This document shows, one piece after another, positions 1-5,001 of a stretch of DNA of 6,958 bases. Position numbers and translations under genes: made by a program. The notes under the pieces are model-generated. The model was not told the DNA's origin and ran no database searches. It saw only the letters and a list, made by a program, of their open reading frames with translations. Numbering within the stretch: the stretch's first letter is position 1; each line of letters opens with the position of its first letter. The DNA comes from Bacillota bacterium (lineage in GTDB: Bacteria; Bacillota; Desulfotomaculia; Desulfotomaculales; Desulfotomaculaceae), in contig JAMCWI010000173.1 of NCBI GenBank assembly GCA_023481335.1, positions 1-6,958 on the forward strand, read 5' to 3'.

Positions 1-61
1 GATTAGCATGATAAAGATAGACCCACATAACAAAACAAAATTTCTAAGGAGGGAAATTTGA

Positions 62-325
62 ATGGCTACTAACAGAAACGAACCCGTAACCCCCGGTGCC
101 GGTAATGCTCTGACTCAAATGAAGTATGAGATCGCCAGTGAGTTGGGCCTTTCCAACTACGCCCAAATCGACAAAGGTTCCCTGCCCAGCCGCGTAAACG
201 GTTATGTGGGTGGTAACATGACCAAGAAAATGGTTGCCTTCGCTGAACAGGCTCTGGCCAGCGGCAACATCTCCCAAGTAGTTCAAGCCGCTCCTCTTGA
301 GCAGCCTTCAGGAAGAAGTCAATAA
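62..325 (+). CDS. Alpha/beta-type small acid-soluble spore protein (SASP)
   Basis: 87-residue DNA-binding spore protein. In this family the proteins coat forespore DNA, shift it towards an A-like form, protect it from UV and chemicals, and are degraded at germination by the protease GPR. Seen here: the GPR-type cleavage motif YEIASELG at residues 22-29 (cut expected between E23 and I24), then the second conserved block SRVNGYVGGNMTKKMVAFAE at about 43-62. Length is slightly above the usual 60-75 residues because of a Q/P/S-rich tail (about residues 70-87) after the second helix. The start is fixed by a strong SD, AAGGAGGG at 46-53, 8 bases before the ATG. A perfect-stem terminator follows at 384, so it is probably a monocistronic forespore gene, as is usual for ssp genes. 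Only 61 upstream bases are present and no clear sigma-G promoter is readable. The family call is secure; which paralogue is not. Confidence 0.95.
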   Translation: MATNRNEPVTPGAGNALTQMKYEIASELGLSNYAQIDKGSLPSRVNGYVGGNMTKKMVAFAEQALASGNISQVVQAAPLEQPSGRSQ

Positions 326-383
326 CTACGGAAGGGAAACCGGCACAATGTTTTGAACGCAGGTACCGGTTTAGCCCTCACCG

Positions 384-420
384 CAACGGGAGAGCTATAG
401 CTCTCCCGTTGTTTATTTTG
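384..420 (+). terminator. Intrinsic terminator of the SASP gene
   Basis: A perfect 12-base-pair stem (384-395 pairing with 400-411) with a TATA loop is followed at once by a T-rich stretch (412-419). It lies 58 bases after the SASP stop. The stem is an exact palindrome around the loop, but the T-tract favours plus-strand use. A weaker inverted repeat (AAACCGG 337-343 with CCGGTTT 366-372) sits between the stop codon and this terminator. Confidence 0.9.
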
Positions 421-519
421 TATTGCTTTCGTTGTTACTATTCCCCTGTATAGAGGAATTTTCAGTTGAATAGAAAAATTTAGTTTCCTTTTAAAAACAA
501 TTTAGGTATTTTATAATGA

Positions 520-549
520 TTGAACTGACTATCCAGTATAATATATAAT
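520..549 (+). promoter_or_regulatory. Probable sigma-A-type promoter for the ferredoxin gene
   Basis: TTGAAC (520-525) and a perfect TATAAT (544-549) are separated by 18 bases in an AT-rich gap. A second TATAAT at 537-542 overlaps but has poor spacing to the -35 element. Transcription would begin near 556 and give a leader of about 58 bases. This argues against the earlier in-frame ATG at 554 as the ferredoxin start. Inferred from consensus match only. Confidence 0.55.
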
Positions 550-613
550 CAGTATGTATCCGTATAGATCGCATTTTATATCCTGTGCTATTTCTGAAAG
601 GGGGACTTTATTG

Positions 614-802
614 ATGTTCATGGTATCTATTAATCCTGACAAATGTGAAGGTTGTGGTTCCTGTGTTGATCCCTGCCCTGCAAAAATCCTGGGCATGTCA
701 GACGACAAAGCAGAAGTAACCGGGGACGCTGCAGAATGCATGGGTTGCGAAACTTGTGTGGAGATTTGCCCCAGCGGTGCCTTCACCCTGATGGAACTGT
801 AA
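614..802 (+). CDS. 2[4Fe-4S] ferredoxin
   Basis: Small cytoplasmic electron carrier of 62 residues, close to the 55-60 usual for clostridial ferredoxins. Two complete cluster motifs are visible: C11-x2-C14-x2-C17-x3-C21-P and C42-x2-C45-x2-C48-x3-C52-P, arranged as the pseudo-two-fold repeat of the family. The segment between them (about 22-41) is acidic. Such proteins pass low-potential electrons between oxidoreductases such as pyruvate:ferredoxin oxidoreductase and hydrogenases; the partner here is unknown because no redox enzyme gene is adjacent. I chose ATG 614 because the SD GAAAGGGGG (596-604) lies 9 bases upstream. ATG 620 and TTG 611 are alternatives, and ATG 554 has no SD and would lie upstream of the predicted transcript start. 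The gene has its own promoter and terminator, so it is probably monocistronic. Confidence 0.93.
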   Translation: MFMVSINPDKCEGCGSCVDPCPAKILGMSDDKAEVTGDAAECMGCETCVEICPSGAFTLMEL

Positions 803-811
803 GCTAAATTT

Positions 812-844
812 AAGGGACGTCCGAGCGGCGCCCCTTGTTTCTTT
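812..844 (+). terminator. Probable terminator of the ferredoxin gene
   Basis: A hairpin starts 9 bases after the ferredoxin stop. AAGGG (812-816) pairs with CCCTT (832-836). After one A/C mismatch the stem continues CGTC with GGCG-side bases (818-821 with 827-830, one G-U pair) around a 5-base loop. A moderately T-rich tail, GTTTCTTT, follows (837-844). The mismatch makes it less certain than the SASP terminator. Confidence 0.6.
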
Positions 845-852
845 ATGAATTA

Positions 853-862
853 GAACATGTTC
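853..862. other. Perfect 10-base palindrome GAACATGTTC upstream of the DUF1232 gene
   Basis: GAACATGTTC is its own reverse complement and lies about 75 bases before the DUF1232 start, in the gap after the ferredoxin terminator. It could be a dimeric repressor site. The half-sites resemble the GAAC/GTTC arms of a Gram-positive LexA box, but the spacing is 2 bases instead of 4, so it is not a proper SOS box. A short hairpin (GCGAA 873-877 with TTCGC 882-886) follows. No recognisable promoter links it firmly to the gene, so its function is unknown. Confidence 0.25.
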
Positions 863-936
863 CCGTGAATGAGCGAAGGATTTCGCCATGGCATGGAGAA
901 ACTACTATGTAAGAAATATCGAACCGGGGTGGGGTA

Positions 937-1176
937 ATGGTCAACATTTTCAAAAAAGTCGTTTTTTTCGGGCAAGCGGTCTTAAACCCTGCGGTGCCCA
1001 GCCGGATTAAGTACGAGGTTGGTGCTTGTCTGTTATACTTTATCAGTCCTATTGATTTTATACCCGATTTTATCCCTCTCACCGGTCGTGCGGATGATGC
1101 CGTGATTCTGTTATGGGGTATAAAACGGGGTTATGATATCGTAAAGGCCCATAAAAAATCTCTTATTAAAAAATAG
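937..1176 (+). CDS. DUF1232 (YkvA-type) small membrane protein
   Basis: 79-residue protein carrying the DUF1232 signature: YFISPIDFIPDFIP at residues 34-47, followed by the paired acids D53-D54 and a hydrophobic stretch (AVILLW, 55-60). The family is widespread in bacteria and its function is unknown. The conserved block is predicted to form a membrane-inserting helical hairpin. N- and C-termini are basic (KK at 6-7; KKSLIKK at the end), consistent with cytoplasmic tails. The SD is weak: a G-rich run at 926-934 (GGGG at 926-929 is 7 bases before the ATG) instead of a canonical AGGAGG, so modest translation is likely. A terminator follows directly, and the next gene converges from the other strand, so it seems to be a single-gene unit. 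The family call is strong; the physiological role is unknown. Confidence 0.9.
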   Translation: MVNIFKKVVFFGQAVLNPAVPSRIKYEVGACLLYFISPIDFIPDFIPLTGRADDAVILLWGIKRGYDIVKAHKKSLIKK

Positions 1177-1177
1177 T

Positions 1178-1224
1178 AAAAGTGCTCTGCGGCTTGCCAA
1201 GGAGTGCTTTTGTTTATTTTTCTT
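1178..1224. terminator. Terminator between converging genes (mainly plus strand)
   Basis: AAAAGTGCTC (1178-1187) pairs along 10 bases with GAGTGCTTTT (1202-1211) in the plus-strand RNA, including two adjacent G-U pairs, and is followed by TGTTTATTTTTCTT. It begins just after the DUF1232 stop. On the minus strand the two G-U pairs become A/C mismatches, but the arm is followed by a T-rich run, so it may also stop the converging unit that ends at 1229, with lower efficiency. Confidence 0.65.
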
Positions 1225-1228
1225 ATAT

Positions 1229-1450
1229 CTACAGCAAACTTTTCAGTAAAAAGGCTATTGCACAGAGACCTACAAAAATTCCTATATTCCTGACCATATT
1301 ACTGTCGCCCAGGATTTTTTTCCGTTGCTGCTCTCTTTCTCGCCTGAGCTGTTTTTGTGCAGGATCCTCGTAGTTCAGCTTTTTTAACTTGGGCTTTTCC
1401 CTTGGTGTGAATTGAATGATTTTTCCTCTCGCCTTCTCTTTCTCTGCCAT
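1229..1450 (-). CDS. Small basic tail-anchored protein, function unknown
   Basis: 73 residues, not recognised. Residues 1-54 are very rich in K, R, E and Q (a Q/R/E run around 31-45 suggests a charged helix). The C-terminus (about 55-73) is hydrophobic, with NIGIFVGLCAIAFLLKSLL. The visible architecture is a cytoplasmic basic domain held by one C-terminal membrane segment, with a cysteine (C63) inside the membrane part. ATG 1450 is preferred over the in-frame GTG at 1459, because the SD GGAGGG lies 8 bases before the ATG and nearly touches the GTG. It follows the 237-residue gene by 49 bases on the same strand with no hairpin between, so the two are probably co-transcribed. The coding call rests on the good SD, the biased and sensible composition, and lack of competing ORFs. 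No function can be assigned. Confidence 0.7.
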   Translation of the reverse strand: MAEKEKARGKIIQFTPREKPKLKKLNYEDPAQKQLRREREQQRKKILGDSNMVRNIGIFVGLCAIAFLLKSLL

Positions 1451-1499
1451 AAAGCACACCCTCCGGTAATTGTTCCTTCCAAATTATTTTTTTCTGGTT

Positions 1500-2213
1500 T
1501 TATTCAATATCTTCTTTGCCAATGGCATATCCCAAACTAAAAATATCCTTTAACAAGTTATGTATTAGAATTTCCGCCCACTGAACCACTTTGGGGTTGG
1601 GTTTGCTTTTATAAATCCTGGCCAGTTCATTGGATACCTCGGTAATCATCTCCCGGGTATCGTACTTTTCTTCAAATTCCGGCGAACAAAAAATATCCGC
1701 CCCCTCCTCGATGGAGGCATTGAACTGTTTTTCCAATCCGCTGAAATAACTGACGATATCATTTAACTCTCCCAGCACCCCCTGGAGGGCTGTTTCCATA
1801 CAATAATCCAGAAACTTGTTGCGCTCTGTGTCCGAAAGGCTTTCTAAGACATTTTTTCCTTCTTTATAATAGTGAACCTGGCAATTGGCTACATTACCCC
1901 TTTCAAAGCCGGTTCCTTCAAAAAATTCCCTAATTCGTTTCTGTCCAAGGGAACTCACCGCACGATCCCGGTTTAAGCTGGCGATTATTTCCGGCGGGCC
2001 CAGTTCACACTTAATTCTTACTACCTTAACCTCTTTAAAGTAGAAAATATAATACTCTCCGTATTTCTTGCTCTTTACTTCACTCGGGATAATCGTTGAT
2101 CCCCCCTTACCTGCAAGATAACCATGGATACGGTTTTTTCTTATACATAGAATTCCCTGCAGGTCCAGCAAAATCCTTCCAAACAGAGTAAAAACTAATT
2201 TTCCCGGCAACAC
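1500..2213 (-). CDS. Hypothetical protein, 237 residues
   Basis: I do not recognise this protein. No signal peptide and no clear transmembrane helix are visible; the N-terminus (MLPGKLVFTLFGRILLDLQG) is hydrophobic but looks like strand/helix alternation. Residues about 1-75 appear beta-rich and include the aromatic run KKYGEYYIFYF near 49-59. From about 80 onward it is charged and mainly helical, ending in an amphipathic helix (VVQWAEILIHNLLKDIF). Five scattered cysteines form no metal-binding pattern. It is probably cytoplasmic. The start is GTG 2213 with a modest AAAGG SD 6 bases upstream; TTG 2210 is possible. A TATAAT at 2252-2247 on the same strand is a candidate -10 box. It heads a likely two-gene unit with the tail-anchored protein at 1450-1229. 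Being coding is well supported by length and composition; function is unknown. Confidence 0.8.
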   Translation of the reverse strand: MLPGKLVFTLFGRILLDLQGILCIRKNRIHGYLAGKGGSTIIPSEVKSKKYGEYYIFYFKEVKVVRIKCELGPPEIIASLNRDRAVSSLGQKRIREFFEGTGFERGNVANCQVHYYKEGKNVLESLSDTERNKFLDYCMETALQGVLGELNDIVSYFSGLEKQFNASIEEGADIFCSPEFEEKYDTREMITEVSNELARIYKSKPNPKVVQWAEILIHNLLKDIFSLGYAIGKEDIE

Positions 2214-2246
2214 CTAAGACCTTTATTATTTACTATTTATGAAAAA

Positions 2247-2252
2247 ATTATA
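2247..2252 (-). promoter_or_regulatory. Candidate -10 box for the minus-strand hypothetical pair
   Basis: TATAAT read on the minus strand, 33 bases before the GTG start at 2213, in a very AT-rich gap. No good -35 match exists 16-18 bases upstream, so chance occurrence in AT-rich DNA is quite possible. Confidence 0.25.
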
Positions 2253-2389
2253 AAAAATATTTTGACAGTATTATCTTTTATATGCCAGGTGTGGCACTTC
2301 TGGACTATTTGTCTGTTCAGGAGCCGTTTTAGGGAATAAATTTACATGGCTGAGTGGTTACTCTACTTTTTTAATGATAACTTAGGATG

Positions 2390-2395
2390 TATAAT
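2390..2395 (+). promoter_or_regulatory. Candidate -10 box for the AI-2E-type transporter gene
   Basis: TATAAT lies 43 bases before the preferred ATG at 2439. The -35 position holds only a T-run (TTTTTT 2367-2372). A good TTGACA at 2262-2267 is too far away and has no -10 partner at proper spacing. If used, this box would make ATG 2346 untranslatable, which agrees with the chosen start. Confidence 0.3.
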
Positions 2396-2438
2396 AAGAA
2401 ATGTTAAAAAGGCTAATTTAAAATGGGAAGGGAAATCT

Positions 2439-3503
2439 ATGACGGAATTTACAAAAAAACTTTGGATCACTCTGGGAACCCTTATCGCTATCGTTCTTAT
2501 ACTTTTAGCTGTTTACTATGTTTTGCCTCATCTCATGCCCTTTTTTGTGGCCCTGTTGTTTGCATTGCTTTTAGAACCCTTAAACCAAAGGTTAATGACC
2601 TGGTTTAAAATAAAAAGATGTTTTGCGGTAAATATAACCTTTTTTCTATTTCTCGGATTAACCATAGTATTAAGCTATTTTGTTATTGTAAAGATAGTCA
2701 CAGAATTATTTAATTTAGTCAGAACCATCCATCAAAATATACCAGAAATACAAGAATGGTTCCATCATATTCATACAGAGGTCCAGGACATTATTAAGTT
2801 GCTTCCCCCTGAATTAACCTTTCAAATTAATAATGCTTATCAAAATTTTACTGACCGGCTTGCACAGTTGGATCTGTTAACGGCTATTGGCAGTTTAACC
2901 TATAGTATCAGTACAGCAATACCATATTTCTTTATTATTACCCTGATATTCTTTATTTCCCTTTACCTGATCAGCATAAATTTGATTGACATACAGAATA
3001 AATTCTTTTCATATTTTGAACCCAAGTCAAAGGAAAAACTAAGTGTAGTTTTATCAGAATTAAGGGTTGCCACCATCGGTTTCTTTCAGGCTCAAGTTAT
3101 CCTATCTTCAATAACCTATGTTATGAGTCTGATTGGATTATTTATACTTGATGTTAAACATGCTTTTGCCATTGCCCTTGTTGTTTTAATAGTGGATATT
3201 CTGCCGATTTTAGGTGTAGGCTCCGCCTTAATTCCCTGGGCTACTTTTTCTTTAGCCAGCGGAGATACTTTTCTGGCTGTGGGTTTGGTTATCTTGTTTG
3301 TTATTATTACAGTTGTAAGACGAATCGTTGAGCCTAAAGTATTAGGTGATCGCATCGGTTTAGGTACTTTGCCTACGCTTATTTCTATTTGGGTAGGTTT
3401 TAAACTGCTCGGGGTAGCAGGAGTCCTTATCGGTCCCCTTTTGCTGATACTTATTAAAGCCTTAATAAAGGCCGGGGTGTTTCCAAATAAAATAAAAATC
3501 TAA
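2439..3503 (+). CDS. AI-2E/PerM-family membrane protein, possibly sporulation protein YtvI
   Basis: 354-residue polytopic membrane protein, normal length for the AI-2E transporter family (PF01594). Two N-terminal helices (about 8-28 and 31-45) are followed by a third (62-84), a hydrophilic segment of about 90 residues, then a C-terminal block of about five helices. Family motifs are present: VDILPILGVGSALIPW, and near the C-terminus EPKVLGDRIGLGTLPTLIS followed by GVAGVLIGPLLLILIKAL. Members include the quorum-signal exporter TqsA, Na+/H+ antiporters and the sporulation protein YtvI. The EPKVLG...LIGPLLLIIIKAL-type ending and the spore-forming host favour YtvI, but this is inference and the substrate is unknown. 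ATG 2439 is preferred because AAGGG (2428-2432) lies 6 bases upstream and the protein then starts like its family. The upstream in-frame ATG 2346 adds 31 poorly hydrophobic residues and has no SD. It is more AT-rich than neighbouring genes. Confidence 0.88.
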   Translation: MTEFTKKLWITLGTLIAIVLILLAVYYVLPHLMPFFVALLFALLLEPLNQRLMTWFKIKRCFAVNITFFLFLGLTIVLSYFVIVKIVTELFNLVRTIHQNIPEIQEWFHHIHTEVQDIIKLLPPELTFQINNAYQNFTDRLAQLDLLTAIGSLTYSISTAIPYFFIITLIFFISLYLISINLIDIQNKFFSYFEPKSKEKLSVVLSELRVATIGFFQAQVILSSITYVMSLIGLFILDVKHAFAIALVVLIVDILPILGVGSALIPWATFSLASGDTFLAVGLVILFVIITVVRRIVEPKVLGDRIGLGTLPTLISIWVGFKLLGVAGVLIGPLLLILIKALIKAGVFPNKIKI

Positions 3504-3548
3504 TTTATACCCAAAAAATTGCTAGTTTTGATTTGCATAGTAACCGCA

Positions 3549-3590
3549 GCGGCACACCCATGACTGGATGTGCCGCCTCATTGATTTCTT
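3549..3590 (+). terminator. Probable terminator after the AI-2E-type gene
   Basis: A strong hairpin lies 45 bases after the stop. GCGGCACA (3549-3556) pairs with TGTGCCGC (3569-3576), and after one C/A mismatch CCA pairs with TGG around a TGAC loop (3561-3564). The downstream stretch CTCATTGATTTCTT is only moderately T-rich, so it may instead be an RNA-stabilising hairpin. Convergent transcription from the minus-strand operon ends at 3625. Confidence 0.55.
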
Positions 3591-3602
3591 AACTGTTGTG
3601 TC

Positions 3603-3625
3603 AAACAGAGAACCGTCCCCTGTTT
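3603..3625 (-). repeat. Imperfect palindrome with a GGGGACGGTTCTCTGTTT core, REP-like hairpin
   Basis: On the minus strand the RNA folds into a 10-base-pair stem (3625-3616 with 3612-3603, two G-U pairs) with a CGG loop. On the plus strand the same G-U positions are A/C mismatches, so the hairpin suits minus-strand RNA. It overlaps the last base of the stalk-protein stop codon and could terminate that operon, though only three Ts follow directly. From memory, hairpins with the core AGAACCGTCCCC are dispersed in many Firmicutes and deltaproteobacterial genomes. Only one copy is present here, so repeat status is an inference. Confidence 0.45.
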
Positions 3626-4971
3626 TATTTAACAATCTGTACCCCGTTTGTGGCGGGGAACCACATAACGTTAGCACCCAGAGATTCGGATACATAACGA
3701 ATAGGTACCAGAATACGTCCGTTAACCAGAACCGGAGGCGTGTCCAATCCGCTGGCCAGCCGGTTAAGAACTAATTTTAACTCTTTTCCATCCAGCGTAA
3801 TGGTTGCGCTGCCGGTTGCATCTTCCCAGTCAACCTTGGCTCCCATGCTTTCACTGACAAAACGTATGGGCACCATGGTACGGTTGTTTATCAGTGTCGG
3901 GGCCACATCAATAGTTTTACTCAGTCCGTTCACGGTGGTGTTTAATTTGTCTACAGTCAGATAGATATTGATTAAGTGGCTAGCCTTTAACACACCATAG
4001 AAGCTGAACCTATCGGTATAAAAGGTAAAGGTTCTGGTCTTGGCATCGTAAGTACCGCCTAATTTAACCAATTTTATGTTACCGGCGGCATCTTTCTCGT
4101 ACCTTATTCCGGTGAGTTTTTTAATGTCCTCCTGGGATAGTTCTATATCAGACATGTCTATGGTTACGGCTACCGGCTCACTGAAACTTGCGATATTTTC
4201 TGTTTTTGTGATATTATTTTCTTTATATTTGATTTGTGCTGTTAAATCAACTACCTTGCCGCCAATTTCAAAGAGCCCGGTACTCTCACCCAATGGAGCT
4301 TTGGCAAAAATCTGCTGCTTTTCTTCGGCACTAACTACTCTGGCACCCAGTTCCAGAGAGGCATTCTTATCTTGAAGGACCTTGTTTAATTCAGCTGTCA
4401 TCAGGGACCTGGGAGCAAAGGTCACTTGCAGCCCTTTATTCTCCAGTATTAAAGACTTGTTGGCATCAACCAGGGATTTTACAATACCGGGAGTTATGGC
4501 AGCCATGGCATCTGTCCTGTTTAACAGGGATAGGTTGGCCTCTCCGCCCTGTTTTAGGGCGTTATTTATGGCATTGTCATCCCGATTGCCAGTCTGGGTA
4601 GGAGTAGAACCTCCTCCCCCGCTGTTAGATCCACTTGAGCCGGCTTGAACGGTAAAGGTTTTGGTATCCACATCGCTGGCCTCTCCAGCAACTACGGTAT
4701 ATGTTCCGGCTGCAGCATCCGGGGGAATTGTAAATGTTTTGTTGAATGTACCGTTTCCGGAAGGATACACAACATCCACATACAAATTGGTATTATTGGG
4801 GCGGACAACTTTAATGTTAACTTCTTTAAGGGTTGTACTACCTGAAATGGTTACATCCGAACCTGGAGTTTTGACACCTATCTGGTTAAGGCTAATACCT
4901 GCAAAGGCAACAGAAGGAACCAGCACCATCAAAACCAAAGCCATTAAGATGAAAACTAGTTTTTTTCTCAC
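3625..4971 (-). CDS. Secreted stalk-domain protein (copper amine oxidase N-terminal-like repeats)
   Basis: 448 residues, exported. A signal peptide is clear: basic MRKK, a hydrophobic core, and an AFA cleavage site after residue 24. Residues about 25-108 look like an Ig-type beta domain. A flexible S/G/T linker follows (about 110-128, with GGGG). Residues about 130-332 form a beta-rich region resembling the spacer parts of Firmicutes S-layer proteins (FSEPVAVTI; GGTYDAKTRTFTF). The C-terminus (about 336-448) is a stalk domain (PF07833) with two recognisable repeats at about 358-391 and 413-446, each with LIN/LVNGR, VPIRFVSES or VPIRYVSES, then GA-V-W. This domain is a structural wall-surface module in Firmicutes; it does not indicate amine oxidase activity. 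Start is GTG 4971, with GAGGA 9 bases upstream. Only 30 bases separate it from the nucleotidase stop, so the two are probably one operon. No SLH or LPXTG anchor is visible, so its attachment is unclear. Confidence 0.88.
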   Translation of the reverse strand: MRKKLVFILMALVLMVLVPSVAFAGISLNQIGVKTPGSDVTISGSTTLKEVNIKVVRPNNTNLYVDVVYPSGNGTFNKTFTIPPDAAAGTYTVVAGEASDVDTKTFTVQAGSSGSNSGGGGSTPTQTGNRDDNAINNALKQGGEANLSLLNRTDAMAAITPGIVKSLVDANKSLILENKGLQVTFAPRSLMTAELNKVLQDKNASLELGARVVSAEEKQQIFAKAPLGESTGLFEIGGKVVDLTAQIKYKENNITKTENIASFSEPVAVTIDMSDIELSQEDIKKLTGIRYEKDAAGNIKLVKLGGTYDAKTRTFTFYTDRFSFYGVLKASHLINIYLTVDKLNTTVNGLSKTIDVAPTLINNRTMVPIRFVSESMGAKVDWEDATGSATITLDGKELKLVLNRLASGLDTPPVLVNGRILVPIRYVSESLGANVMWFPATNGVQIVK

Positions 4972-5001
4972 TTTTCTTTTTCCTCGCTTTCATGATCTTA
5001 T

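Noticed and set aside
1..40. Sigma-G promoter for the SASP gene
   Set aside because: A partial -10-like CATAACA at 26-32 exists, but no -35 match lies at 17-18 bases; too little upstream sequence is present to decide.
554..613. 20-codon N-terminal extension of the ferredoxin from ATG 554
   Set aside because: It lies at or before the predicted transcription start, has no SD, and ferredoxins of this type begin just before the first cluster motif.
883..911. Promoter for the DUF1232 gene (TCGCCA, 17 bases, TATGTA)
   Set aside because: Only 4/6 and 3/6 matches; not distinguishable from chance.
2262..2267. TTGACA as a -35 element for the AI-2E-type gene
   Set aside because: No TATAAT-like box at 16-18 bases downstream (the positions read GCCAGG/CCAGGT).
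2343..2366. tRNA-like stretch (TGGCTGAGTGGTTA resembling a D-arm of tRNA-Ser/Leu)
   Set aside because: No acceptor stem, anticodon arm or T-arm (no GTTCGAATC-type sequence) follows at the right distance; it is an isolated chance match.
2346..2438. 31-codon N-terminal extension of the AI-2E-type protein from ATG 2346
   Set aside because: No SD before ATG 2346, the extension is unlike family N-termini, and a good SD lies before ATG 2439.
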